Shown: positions 1 through 10,905 of the stretch, in pieces | Position numbering within the stretch: the first letter of the stretch is position 1 | How the letters are laid out: every line of letters begins with the position of its first letter | NCBI GenBank assembly: GCA_949130495.1 | Contig: OX422215.1 | Location: 71,501,244 to 71,565,243, forward strand | Direction of reading: 5' to 3' | DNA from: Sambucus nigra | Taxonomy: Eukaryota; Streptophyta; Magnoliopsida; Dipsacales; Adoxaceae | Length of the DNA stretch: 64,000 nucleotides | Notes under the pieces: generated by a model | The model's input: the letters and a program-made list of their open reading frames with translations, nothing else | What the model was told of the DNA's origin: nothing | Database searches by the model: none | Translations under genes and position numbers: made by a program

Positions 1-40
1 TGTTTATTTCTCTTTTTTTATCATCTCCTTTAATATTAAT

Positions 41-330
41 GGCCAGTATGCTAATTTGATATCAATATGTAAATGGCCAATATGCTAATTTGATATCAGT
101 ATGTAAATGGCCAATGTGATCTGATGCATACTTAATTTTTGAATACTGATCTGATCCAAAATGATGTTGAATACTGAAATGAATACTAAAATGCTACTAA
201 TCTGATTTGGTACTGATATGAATACTGAAATGCTACTAATACTGTTGCATAATGATATGCATAATTCACCAAATGATCTGATTTGAATAATGCTACTAAA
301 ATGTATACTGATCTGATTTGAGTAATGCTA
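41..330. repeat. 34-bp tandem repeat and degenerate ACTGATCTGAT-type words
   Basis: GGCCAATATGCTAATTTGAT-like units start at 41, 75 and 109, a 34-bp period with few differences. From about 125 to 330 a looser array of GAATACTGAAATGCTACTAA and TGATCTGAT words follows. It lies in non-coding sequence upstream of the transposase exons, probably intron or subterminal sequence of the CACTA element. Confidence 0.7.
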
Positions 331-512
331 CTGCATTTCTTGAATTAAATGAGAAGAATACTTTTTTTTAAACAGGAAGTATCGATGGTACACCCTCCTG
401 TGGAATGACAAATGACTTGCAGAGCATCTCACATGATGGTATATATTAAAAGAAATCTATACATCAGAATTTTGTAAATTTTTATATATGCTTGCTCATT
501 ACTTTTGAATAG

Positions 513-2139
513 GTGATACTAATATCACGTCCTCTCATAAGAGGAAAGTTAGACGGAGTGAAAAATAATGGAATGAATGGGGTAATGGTGAGAAAAAGAT
601 ACTTGGTTGGGACAAAGATTGCCAACCAATTGGACAATATGCGACAAAGTTGGCGAGTCAACTCGAATATTATGCACGTTATGGGGATTTATTTCCTTTG
701 ACTTTTCATTCTTGAACAAAAGTGAATCAACGAAAGCTCGACTTTGTTTGGGAACAAGTGAAGGTAATATTAAATTAATCTCGTATTAGTAAAATCAAAT
801 ATTTAAAATTATTAGTATTTCTAACTAATGTATTTTTTTTGTTCTTTGATTAACACAAATGCGCTAGACAATTACCGAAACATATGTTGTCGTAAGCTTG
901 GAATTAAATGGAGATCCTTTAAGTATGAGATCAAGAAGAAGTATTATACAAAATTGAACACAGATGCAGAGTGTTTAGCAACGACACCCCCACAAGTCAA
1001 CCCGAATCAATGGAAAGTCTTAGTGAAACATTGGGGGTCAAAAAACAACAAAGTTATTACATCTAATTGGTAGAAGGAATTTTGCATGTTATTTTTTTAA
1101 TTCTTGATGTTATGTTGATGATTAAACAGGTTGGATTACGTGTAAAAACAAAGAAGTCTCTGTCGAAATTTTCTAAAAATAATATATTGAATTGGTGAGG
1201 AGAGTATACAATACCAAGTAACTTGAAATGTTATTAACATTATTTATTTTCACTTGAAGCGAGTGGCAAATAGGAATATCATTAACCGTACTTATCTTTG
1301 TTCCCACTCTAGAATTGGGAGAACTTTAATTGCCGTAATAAAGCAACAAGTTAGTATATGTTCTTACTTTAGTATAATTATATATATTTTCTACTAAACT
1401 ATGATTATATTTATGTTCTTTTAGGATTGTGTTAACATGTTTTCTATTTATATATAAATTATATGAAGTCAAAATAGGATCTCATCGACAAATTGAGTGT
1501 TTGGAGATGGACACGTAAGAAAAAGGATCTCACATACGATGTCGATGATGCAGTGGCTGGTAGAGAGGTATAAATATGTTTATAATTGTAATCCAAACGA
1601 CTTACTTACATTACAAATTTTATTTTGGTGGATATTTGCAAGTTTCATTTACGAAAAGGGGTTGATTGTGCTATATATTTTTTCTCAATTTGTAGGAAAT
1701 GATTAAAAGACAATTGGGTGTGTTGCCATTTGATCAACAAAATCGGATTGAAATGAGGGATGTTATATTTGAGGACGTGATAGGACCTGACGAACATGGA
1801 CGAGCATTGTGTATGGGAGTATGCATTAAACCAACTTCTTCATGTTCAACCACATCATCTAATTATTATCATAGTGAGATTTCTCGACTAAAGAAGGAGG
1901 ACAATGAGCGAGATACTCGTTATCGGGAAGAGGTGGAGGCACGAGAGAATCATCATCAAGAAGAAATTGATATGGTGTGTGCCTATTTAGAAAATGAAAT
2001 ACAAGAAAGAGTTGCGAGGGCTAAGAGAGAAACTCTAGTAGAAGCTAGGCTTGAAATCGCTCGTATGATACTAGAGGCGGGCATCCCACTACCACCAGCA
2101 ACAACATCCGCAGTTGATACTATCGATAACCATGCTTGA
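513..2139 (+). pseudogene. CACTA-associated plant transposase (Transposase_24 type), multi-exon, broken
   Basis: Likely exons share the order of plant En/Spm Transposase_24 proteins. An exon at 513-763 (acceptor TTTTGAATAG, donor GTAATA) encodes a QPIGQYATKLASQL-type block. About 870-1072 encodes the WRSFKYEIKKKYY and PPQVNPNQWKVLVKHWGS blocks. About 1258-1350 encodes an N-R-TYLCSHSRIGR block, about 1480-1565 a WRWTRKKKDLTYD block, and 1698-2139 the FEDVIGPDEHGR block followed by a charged coiled-coil tail (EARENHHQEEIDM region). The last exon is open for 146 codons; the first has in-frame TAA and TGA codons, one where Trp is usual. The role would be a DNA-binding or accessory protein of CACTA mobility. 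The catalytic DDE transposase would lie further left, outside the window. Confidence 0.7.
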
Positions 2140-2370
2140 CTATGTATTAATGTAACTAACTTAGAAGTGGAAATGACAATTTGAAAGTATGTGGTGGTGT
2201 TTATTTTTGAAGTGTGATAAGACACTATTTGGTTTTGTTTTTATATTTAAGGTTAAATTTTGGCAATGTCTTTGTGTTTTTGTTTTCTAATTTAATGTTA
2301 TTATATTAGAGATTGAATTTAGGCTGATTATAATATAAGTTTATAATATATATATATATATATATATATC

Positions 2371-2713
2371 TTTTAGGAGAGCTATAACCGTCTTTCAAAA
2401 TATTCATTTGGCGCCAAAATATGTTTAGGACATCTACTTCTGTCCCTAATACTTCGTTTTAAAGGAAAACAACATCTGTCCTTATAAATATGTAATAATA
2501 TATGGATTTAAAAGGACGAAACAAAGAGGACGGCAATTACTGTCCTAAATACTAAAAAAGGATAGTAATTGCTGTCTTTTTAGCCTTTTATGACGCCCAT
2601 CTATTAGGACAACTCTTGCTATCGTTATGATTGTCCCAAATGCTATTAGGGACAGGAAATGAGATTTTGGGATAGCAAATTAGTTGTCCTTAATTGTTAT
2701 TTTTCTAGTAGTG
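2371..2713. repeat. CACTA 3' subterminal region and terminal inverted repeat
   Basis: A (TA)n run at about 2345-2368 is followed by short direct and inverted words built on GGACA, TGTCC and TTAGGACA, typical of transposase-binding subterminal repeats. The terminus TTTTTCTAGTAGTG ends at 2713. The opposite terminus is not in the window, so pairing cannot be shown. Confidence 0.75.
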
Positions 2714-3689
2714 ACTGGATAGTATGCCAGTTATTATTGCAGAGATAGTAAGGTTGCATAGGATGCCCCTGAATATCGTGTCTGATAGAGACAAGATTTT
2801 TATGTGACGCTTCTGAGAGAGCTTTCAGGAGGCTATGGGTACTGAGATGCGATTGAGTACAATGTATCTCCCGCAGACAGATGGACAGACTGAGCGTACT
2901 AATCAGATACTGGAGGATATGCTACGCATGTGTGTCCTTGACTTTGTAGGAGGATGGGAGCATTACCTTCCTCTGATAGAGTTCTCTTATAACAGCTCCT
3001 ATCAATTTACGATTGACATGGCCCCTTTCGAGGCGTTATATGGAAGACCTTGTTGTTCTCCCACTTGTTGGCTAGAGGTGGGGGACAACAAGCTACTTGG
3101 ACCAGAGGTGATTCAGGAGACTTCATAAAGGATTGAGTTGATCAGGAGTCGCATTCGGGTATCCCAGGACAGGCAGAAAAGCTACACCAATGCAAAGCGA
3201 TCTTTCAGGGAGTTTTACGTAGCAGACCAAGTATTACTGTGAGTGTCTCCTATGAAAGGAGTAATGAGGTTCGGGAAGAAAGGGAATTTGGCTCCGAGAT
3301 ACTTAGGACCATTTCCCATTATCGAGAGGATTGGACCGGTGGCATACAGACTTGGGTTGCCAGAGCACTTACACCGTATTCACGATGTGTTCCACATTTC
3401 GTCGTTAATGCGGTATCTTCAGGATAATTTGGACCACACTCATATTGCGATAAATGAGATTGATTTGCAGCCTGCCAGTTCGTATGAGGAGACACTAGTG
3501 ACTATCCTAGACCATAGTGAGAGGAAATTGAGGTCGAAAGTTGTTCCACTTGTGCGGATCCAGTGGGAGCATCATAATGTAGAGGAGTCCACTTGGGAGC
3601 GCGAGGCTGATATGCGCAAAAAGTATACGGAATTATTTTTACCAGGTATGCCTTATTTTCTGAATTTCGGGATGAAATTCCGTTATTAG
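2714..3689 (+). pseudogene. Gypsy integrase C-terminal half plus chromodomain
   Basis: One reading frame, broken by several stops, carries the second Asp of the DDE triad (IVSDRD, near 2780), the Glu block (LPQTDGQTERTNQI, 2865-2910), the EFSYNSS and ALYGRPC blocks, and a GPFPIIERIGPVAYRLGLP block (3305-3370). The final 45 residues (ILDHSERK to YTELFLP) match the chromodomain that chromoviruses use to target integration to modified chromatin. Stops lie near 2800, at 3126 and near 3240. The gene stops at 3689, 10 bp before the LTR. It is a dead gag-pol end; the catalytic Asp-Glu positions seen are preserved. Confidence 0.85.
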
Positions 3690-4812
3690 GGAGGAAGTAT
3701 GTAATACCCCGTATTTTTATGGCATTTAATTATGGAATTAATTGAATTAAATTGGGATAAATTAACTTAATATTAATTCGGATTTTAAAATAAATATTTA
3801 CTAGCTTGGTGAGAGTTAGTAATTATATGTTGAATATTACTGAATGAGTAAATTAATATATGAGATTGAATTTATTAAAATTATCGCGAGTGAATAATAC
3901 GACAATCGTAGAAATTAAGTCGGTATGCGCATGTGTCGTGTCGGGACTAAATTAATGGAATAAAAAGTAATTTTATTATAAGTCACCCGTATGGTCATTT
4001 CGAGTGTGTCAATGTGTCCGAAAGGATTGAGATAGTTAGAAAAGTGTACCCGAGAGTTTAGTTTGGGTCTCAGAACGTTTTTAGACCTAACCGGTAACCC
4101 GGGAGGGCATTTTAGTAATTTTCCATTTTTAGCTTTAATTAAAGACGAAAATAGAGAGTTTATATCTATGGGAAGAGAGATTCCTTGAGGGTTAGAAACT
4201 TTAGAGTTGAAGAGAGGCTAAGGAAGAGAGAAGAGAAAAGGCTTCCAAGGGAGAGAACCACCTAACCAACACCATCTTCACCAATTCCATCACCAACGCT
4301 TAGATCGGGGAACGAGGAACGAAACCATACCCATCACCATCAATGATTTAGACTTCCATCTCTAAGGTAATTATCTAACTTGCTGTTCATCAGTTGATAA
4401 CATATCCATGCTAGTGTAGGAGTTAATTAATTTATGTCTTCATGAAAATAATGTTGTCGGGAGATGATTATTGTAATTTTGGGAGTAGAAATCATGCTAC
4501 GATGAATATATTGTTATATGTAGAATGTTATCCACGAAATTGGATGCCCAATAGAGATAGAAATCTGGAATTTAAATGAATTCTTGAGAAAAATTGATGA
4601 ACTACGGTTAAATAATAATTTCTTGAATTTACCCATTTGATAAATGATTTTGAGGAATTAAGAATGTTTTACGTTAGAAATCCTCCATATTAGTTTTTAT
4701 AACGATTCATAATGTTTGGTTGGGAGTTTGGGACATGTTAATAAAGTTTTGATGATTTAAGTTGGAAGAAACCCGAAGGCTTAATATGCAGAATTATGGG
4801 CAAGACCTGCTT

Positions 4813-4883
4813 GGTCGATCGATCGACTCAAGAATATCGATCGATCAATCGACCCCCTTTCATCCATCGATCGACTCCTCCTG
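4813..4883. repeat. Cluster of TCGATCGA palindromes in LTR
   Basis: Three groups of overlapping ATCGATCGA/GGTCGATCGATCGAC-type palindromes occur within 70 bp, separated by short AT spacers and CCCCCTTT. The same kind of cluster recurs in three other, unrelated LTRs in this window (15078-15200, 17185-17345, 47138-47275). Function unknown. Confidence 0.8.
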
Positions 4884-5658
4884 GAAATGAGAAATTTTTC
4901 TCCTATTAAATGTTAGTCCAATCTCGATGTGTAAGGACCTTTGGACATAATTTATATATCATAATGGGAGTTGGGAAGGACCGGTAGGGTATAAGTAAGG
5001 TCCGGATAATACGACTTTATATAAGATTTAACCGTGGGATTTAGGGGGTATAAATTGAATGAGAAATCGTGCGTACATCAAATTAGGTCTTGCGGGAGTC
5101 GAGGAGGACTTCGACCAGTAGGGTCGTAAGGATACACCTACTGATTTTATATTTATCGAGAGGATACACTTCGAGAGTCGATAAATACTTAAGGAGTCGC
5201 GGTAATTGAAAAAAATGAAAAGAGTGATTTAATTATACGTAGAATTTGGGAGTTATATGCCACGTATGGTTCGAATACATTATGGGTCGTGGGTGTACCT
5301 AGCTAAATAATGTGAATATATATATATATATATATATAATATGGTATATTTGTGTATAATCATACCCGCGCTACTTGCTATCACGGAGGTTCCGCGTCGG
5401 GACAGTCTTATCTCGATTGGACCTTTATTGGGAATATTAACTTGTACCCTAGAACATAGCAACCTTGGTACAGGCTATTCGAGAATGATAGTCAGGCAAT
5501 CTTAAGAAACGTGTGAGTATGTGTTGACCTCTTAATGACTTGGAACTATGCTTCGCCTCCAATACGTGTGTTTTGTGTTAATACTGTTTGAGAGTGATTT
5601 CGAACTAATATTCCCCTCTTGTACGAGTGATACAGGTACTTGATAGCAGAGTGTGCCA

Positions 5659-5698
5659 ACATAATGTATGTAATATCAACATAATGTATGTAATATCA
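5659..5698. repeat. Short direct duplication (about 20 bp x 2)
   Basis: The word AACATAATGTATGTAATATC occurs twice in immediate tandem inside the Tekay-like LTR. It is probably a slippage product. Confidence 0.85.
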
Positions 5699-6353
5699 AC
5701 TAAGCATTTTAAATACTTGCTAAACTATTTTAAAAGTTATTTTACACTCGGGCTCTGACCCGTTTAATGTTATCTTTTCTCCCTCTTATGTGTATATATA
5801 TATATATATTATAGGTTCCCAGCCACAGGGGCGTCAGGCCTAGATCTTTGGACCATTGACGTGCTGCAGCTAGTGTGGAAGTTGCAGGTCCTTGCAGTAG
5901 ACGACTTCATTCTTGTCTTCTCATCCTCTTATTTAGTCATTTTAGTTAGGGCATGTGCCGCCCATTTCCATATTTCTTTTAGTTCAGAGAGAGATTTGTA
6001 CTCGTTATTATTTCAGCATTCAACTATTGTTGGGATTATTTTACTTATTACCCTGTCCTGCGTTTGGGATTTATTATTTGGATTGGTTTATCTAGTTTGG
6101 TCATTTTATTCAGATTGTTTGGTTTTAATACTATCATTTGTATGCATGAAAACGGTTTCATAGTTAATAATAACAATCAAAATTAATTTATAAAATTAAA
6201 TGTTTTGATACTTAACTTAATTATTTATTAGGTGATTAATAAAGAAAATTGTTTTACGACAGTGATTCTAAGAATGAACCAACCAGGCACTTTGAATTAA
6301 ATTAATAAAGGGCTGATCACCCGGTATTTAATTAGGCGGGGTGTCACATAAGA

Positions 6354-7678
6354 TTATCTAACTCAAGAGTAGGTGACACACACTCCTCATAAGGCGTGAA
6401 GTGATCCTCTAGGGAACTCATAGGAGGAAGTGTGGAAATAAACGAGTGAGTGATCAACTTATCCACCATTACGTCACCATTCGAGGTGGTTAGAAAATCA
6501 AACGAGGCATCCAAATTCGAGAGAGAAGAATCAACAGTAATATATAACGAAAATTGAGTCAATCATGGTGGAACATGATCCATATTCAGAGAGGTAGAAA
6601 CCAACTCGGATTCAATCTCAGGATAGGGGTGAGCACTCGTAGCCGAAGCTAACCTATAATGAAGTGGTTCCTAGTGAACACACACGGTGGGCTCAATAGG
6701 TGTAGACTCGGGCATTTTTTTGGATTCAGCAGGAAAGGGAGTGTGAACCGCAATGATGGGTTCATGTGGACATGATGGGAGCAAATAAGTCTCACTAAGG
6801 AAAGGTAAGTCAATGGAATTGTCGACTTGGGGCCCAGACAATGGGATGTTTTCAACATCGAGATTCTTTGGGTGAGAGGGTTGGTCACGCTCAAAATCCT
6901 TGGCACAAGACGACTCATCATCGTTCCACGTGGATTCAATAATGGGTTGACTTGAGGGGAACTCCGACTCGTTCGCACACTCAAATTCATTTAACCTTTG
7001 TTCAAGCCTTTGAAGAGCTTGATTTTGAATTTCAGTGGCTTTCTCTTGCTCTATGATAAATTTTTGCAAGAAACTTTCGAGAGCGGATGTGGATGATGGT
7101 GGTGAAGTATTGGTGGGTGGCGGCGGTGGTTGAGGTGGACACAACTCGCCATGGACATGACTATATGGATAATACTCAAAGGAAGTGTTTAGAACGGGGT
7201 CAAGTGTGTCATACACAGGAGAAGAATCTCCGTGAGAGACAAAAGGCTGATAATCATAAGGTGCACTTTGTTTCCATGACGACTGTTGGAACGTGTGAGG
7301 ATCCTCAACATAAGGTGGGGATTCATATTGCATGAAAGGGTGATCAGGACTCCACGAATAGTTTGGGTACTCACACAACTCGGGATTAGATACATCATGA
7401 TAATAATTCAGAGTGGGTTCCAAAACAGTGTCATATGGATACACATGTTCCATGGTGGGTTCCGATGGATATGAAAAATATGGACACTCATGGGACAAGT
7501 GTTCGGCATGAAAACAATATGTGCAAGGCAAAGCATGTGACGTGTTGATACTCGTCATCGGAGGCGATGAAATGGGAGGTGCGTGCGTGGATGACACATG
7601 AGTATCAACGGTGTGTGGTTGAGAGTTAAAGCCACGAGGTAAGGTATGGAGGTTCGACTCGAGCTCAACCTCAAACAT
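6354..7678 (-). CDS. Gag-like protein with one CCHC knuckle, interrupted by Tekay insertion
   Basis: The first ORF (7678 down to 6671, 335 codons) is open and proline/serine-rich. Residues about 51-65 form a CCHC zinc knuckle (CTYCFHAEHLSHEC, C-x2-C-x4-H-x4-C), as in nucleocapsid domains that bind element RNA. A polyproline run and a heptad-rich segment (EQEKATEIQNQALQRLEQRL, residues about 210-230) suggest coiled-coil multimerisation. After a stop near 6671 a second open stretch (6562 down to the insertion point) has the same acidic style and was probably the continuation. The long open frame is unusual beside its degenerate neighbours. I cannot name the lineage from the protein alone. An alternative reading is a domesticated gag, for which there is no other evidence. 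Confidence 0.6.
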
Positions 7679-7689
7679 GCTTTGAGAGA

Positions 7690-8875
7690 ATGAGAAGTGA
7701 CCAAAGTAATCCCGTAAAGGATGTTCATCGCTATGATGAGAAAGATATATTTTTTATTTTATTGTTATTTTTAATTTTTTCAAAAAGAAATAAAGCATAT
7801 TTGGATATTTCTGAAAATGAAAGAAAAAAAATGTTTTTCGATTTTTATAAAAATAAAGGAAGAAAATATTTTTGGATTTTTGTGGAGAAAAAGAAGGAAA
7901 AAATGTTTTTTTATTTTATTTTTGTGAAAGAAAGGAGCGGGAAAAATATTTGGACTCTTTGAATTTGGACGAACTCACTAAAACCCGACTACCGAAATAG
8001 TTAATTGGACACATTCAAGTCAAGGATAAATCCTAACTAACACATAGCCAATTCTTATCTTTGAAAATTTAGGTGAGAGGGTAGTCAAATTTTAATGAAG
8101 TCCGGAGGCGATAAAAATCACGGAATTTATCTTTGTGATCGCCTTTTCGAAAATGTTCTCCTCGTGGGCTGGCTAGTTGATTGATTTTAAATTTAATGAT
8201 GGTTAGGGTAGCACACAATTGGTAAGCGAGTGAGTCGAGTGATGAAATCCCTTCTCGTGAATGATTGAGTGTAGGTCTTAATTGATTAATTCATCAAACA
8301 CATTCAAAAAATAAATGCGATAATAAAAATCAAGTAAGAGCACGTAGTCACACACAAAAATTGACTCGTTGACATGAGAGGCGCGGGGGTTTAGAAAGGT
8401 ACTTTCCACGGTTTTTACATCGTTGGGTGATGAACAATTTGAGTCGATCGGGGGGAGATTACGCCTATCTCAGTCATCCCCGGGAGTCCTACTGACCCAA
8501 AGTAGAGAGGCTTCTAAATCCTCGCCTTTGGACGCCCTCTCTCTACCTTGTCTGATTTTCCTATCACGCTTTTCTTCGCGATTAATTACAAATTAAATTA
8601 AAAAATAAATGGTGTCTCAAAGCACTGCAAATACAAGCCAAATAATAGAGTTCTAATACAAGCCTTCTAAAGTAATGAAAAATGGTACGAAAATGAAAAA
8701 TGCAATACAAATGAATCACAAAATGGGAAATCCTCTCAAGTGCTTCAAGCTCCAAAGATCGGCAAAGGCGCCATTTGAAAGAAATAACTTTTGTGTGTGT
8801 CATTGTAGAATAAAGTCTTTCGCTCAAAACCCAATTAATACCTACACAATATAACAAAATGAATATCGAGGCAAG
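7690..8875 (-). other. Leader/untranslated region between LTR and gag-like ORF
   Basis: No credible coding frame is seen on either strand. On the plus strand 7750-7960 is a long purine-rich run of AAAGAAAGAAAA words, which may represent the gag upstream region on the minus strand. I do not recognise a primer binding site next to the LTR end at 8876. Confidence 0.5.
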
Positions 8876-9179
8876 TGATAAGTACGGGTGTCAATCTAAC
8901 TTTCAAGTGTGAAGAACTAAACATGTGAAGATAATTGCAAAATCACTTTCATGTTATTATTTTTGGTATTTATTCTTCCTTTATTTTTTTTAAGAAAAAA
9001 AAGGATGAAAACTAAGTAAGAAGAAAATGATAATAAGATAAATACATTTTTTTTTAAATTAAAACAAATTGATTTAATATGATTCCTAAAAAAATATTAA
9101 AACTAATCCAAATGAAAGGAGAAGAATATCTACAATATGTATAAATGGGTGAACTCCTAAATCCCCATAAATGTTTGAA

Positions 9180-9560
9180 TTAAATTTGCTAAAATTGGAA
9201 ACAGTCCAAACAAAGATTTGTACATAAGTATTTCTCCCTCTAGATGAACTCTTAATGCACTATTAAATAATGAGAAACATTTGTTAAAAATACAAACCCT
9301 CTCACTACAAATTTGTACATAAAAATTCATCCAAGCGAGATAAATCCCATCACGCCACTCTATATTGAGATATTTGCTAAAATTACAAACACTCTTTATA
9401 AAGTGTTGAGGCATAACTTATCTCCATGAAATAATTTTACCATTCCACTCTGTATTGATATACTTGTTAAAATTGCAAACTTTTTATAGAGTGTTGTAGC
9501 AAAATGTATTCCATCTTTAAAACTAAAATGAAGAGTAAGACCCTTTCTTTCGATGCAGTC
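9180..9560. repeat. Diverged tandem repeat, about 95 bp x 4
   Basis: The phrase TTTGCTAAAATTRSAAAC recurs at about 9185, 9280, 9373 and 9473 (spacing 95, 93, 100 bp). The last two copies also share CCACTCTRTATTGA before it and TATARAGTGTTG after it. Homology between the first and last copy is weak. It lies within the LTR. Confidence 0.65.
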
Positions 9561-10039
9561 TTACTTTATTTATATAACCAATAAGCTTTCTCTTGGAGAG
9601 ATATTTAGAGATTTTTATTTGGCCAAGTCAAATGTTGTTTTTGGAGGGTAATCTTGAATTTCACCCACGTCGGTTTTGTTTGCTATTTTGATGGAGTAGT
9701 TGGCTTGACAGTTGGGAGGTTTGGTTCGTGTATGGGTTGGAATAGGAACCGGGTTCGAGGTAACCTCGGGTTGCTTACTGTCAAATTTTGGGTTTGTGGG
9801 TATGGACTGAGTGGATGGCGGTCGACGATTTCGGTGTAGGGGAGATGGGTCAATTTTCAGGTCGAAAGGGATTTTCGGGTTTGACATGGTTCAATCGAGT
9901 TGGAATAGTAGGGGGAATCAAGGTTAAAGGGTTTGATTCGAGTTTTGTTGGGATTTTGACCTGATCGTGTTGAAGCAGATATGGTTTGGTTGTCGGGTAT
10001 GGGTTCCAAGTTCGGGTATGGTCATTGGTTATGTAGGTC

Positions 10040-10260
10040 ACTGAAGTGGGTAAGGGGCTTGGGAGTGTTGGTTGTGTTAGTAGTGGAGGTTAGGAGATAG
10101 AAAGGTGAGGGAATGTAGAAGATGATGAATAGGAGATGTTATTGCGTGTGTTAGGGTGTGGTGAGGTGTGTGATAGATGAGTGTGGGTGAGTGAGTGTAT
10201 TTAGGGAGGAGATTTGGTGTAGGCTAGTGTGTAGGGGTTTAATGTGTGTGTGTTTAGTGT
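10040..10260. other. Strongly strand-asymmetric G/T-rich block
   Basis: The plus strand is almost free of C for about 200 bp (GTGTGTTAGGGTGTGGTGAG style), then switches abruptly at about 10265 to an A-rich stretch (AAAATAAAATAAAATA). No coding potential. On the transcript strand of the LTR (minus) this is a C/A-rich tract. Confidence 0.7.
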
Positions 10261-10905
10261 ACACCTAATAAAAAATCAAACTAGTTAAATATTTACAACT
10301 CAAAATATAAAATCAATAAAAAATAAAATAAAATAAAATATATTAAAATTAAAAACTAAAAATTAAATTCCTAATCTATTAATAAAAAAGACTCAAAATA
10401 AAATAATAAAATTAAAACTAATAAAATAAAATAAAGAAAACCTACTAAAATAAACACGTATATAATATTTACATAAAAGACTTGACACATGATAAAGGAC
10501 CCGAATATTTATAACTATATGCAGAAATAAATCCTAAAAATTATATACGACTCAAATGAAATTCTAAAAAATACTAAAAATATAACTAAACACACACAAG
10601 GCTCGGGTGATGGCTAGGACTCGATTTAGGCTTTGTTTGGTACGGGACTAGGTTCGGGGCATCAGAACACCTCTGGACAAGCTCAAATAGGGACTTCTGA
10701 CTTCGCAGTTACTTTGATTTCTTCGTTGATTGCTTTTAACCACTACTTTGTCACAATTACACCTGATTTAGCACTATTTGATGCTGCGACATCATATTGA
10801 CAAAATAATAAAATACGAACATAAGGCCATTTTTAATTAAAAAGAGTGACTAAAATGCTTCTATTCGGGGTATAAAATACACACTTTTGGGTGCTTATCA
10901 TTATC

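Larger units (their letters stand above)
1..2713 (+). mobile_element. CACTA (En/Spm) DNA transposon, 3' part
   Basis: The right end is visible: the plus strand ends in TTTTTCTAGTAGTG, the reverse complement of a CACTACTAGAAAAA terminus, which is the CACTA-family signature. The last 300 bp carry repeated subterminal words (GGGACAG, GTCCTAAT-like) in both orientations. Upstream are fragments of a Transposase_24-type gene on the plus strand. The left terminus lies outside the window. The first base after the end (2714, ACT as possible 3-bp target duplication) is gypsy integrase coding sequence, so the element sits inside the Tekay-like retrotransposon. Family assignment is firm; autonomy is doubtful because the transposase has stops. 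Confidence 0.85.
2714..6348 (+). mobile_element. Ty3/gypsy chromovirus (Tekay/Del-like), 3' part
   Basis: The part after the CACTA insertion holds integrase C-terminal half, chromodomain, a purine tract (GGGAGGAAGTA just before 3700) and an LTR from TGTAATACCCCG to GGGGTGTCACA. A long LTR, a chromodomain at the pol end and the TGTRAYACCCC terminus fit the Tekay/Del clade. The 5-bp sequence after the LTR is TAAGA (6349-6353); its partner lies outside. The element is inserted in the minus-strand gag-like gene on its right. Confidence 0.8.
3700..6348 (+). repeat. 3' LTR of the Tekay-like element (2649 bp)
   Basis: It begins TGTAATACCCCG directly after a purine tract and ends GGCGGGGTGTCACA; the termini are imperfect inverted repeats. 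A weak TATA-like stretch (GTTTATATCTATGG, about 4157) and a purine-rich leader-like segment (4200-4260) suggest U3/R. It also holds the TCGATCGA palindrome cluster at 4813-4883, an (AT)n run near 5317-5340, and a direct duplication at 5659-5698. The 5' LTR is not in the window. No protein-coding gene is credible inside; the 60-100 aa ORFs here look random. Confidence 0.8.
6349..10900 (-). mobile_element. Ty3/gypsy element (Athila/Tat-like), 5' part: LTR, leader, gag-like ORF
   Basis: Read on the minus strand: an LTR from 10900 (TGATAAGCACCC) to 8876 (CTTATCA), a leader of about 1.2 kb, then a gag-like ORF that runs to the Tekay insertion point at 6348/6349. The TGATAAG...CTTATCA termini and a proline-rich gag with one zinc knuckle fit the Athila/Tat branch. 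The remainder (pol, 3' LTR) should lie left of the Tekay element, outside the window. Lineage is inferred; element status is well supported by LTR-leader-gag order. Confidence 0.65.
8876..10900 (-). repeat. LTR of minus-strand gypsy element (2025 bp)
   Basis: On the plus strand it starts TGATAAGTACGGGTG and ends GGGTGCTTATCA, so both ends read TGATAAG inward. On the minus strand the start TGATAAGCACCC followed by TATTTTATACCCC resembles LTR starts of plant Athila/Tat-type elements. TTATC follows on the outside (10901-10905) and may be one target duplication copy. Inside are four diverged 95-bp repeats (9180-9560), a strongly strand-biased block (10040-10260) and an A-rich block (10265-10460). 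No genes. Confidence 0.65.

Noticed and set aside
5280..5462. Small minus-strand ORF in the Tekay-like LTR
   Set aside because: It reads through an (AT)n run and has no homology that I recognise.
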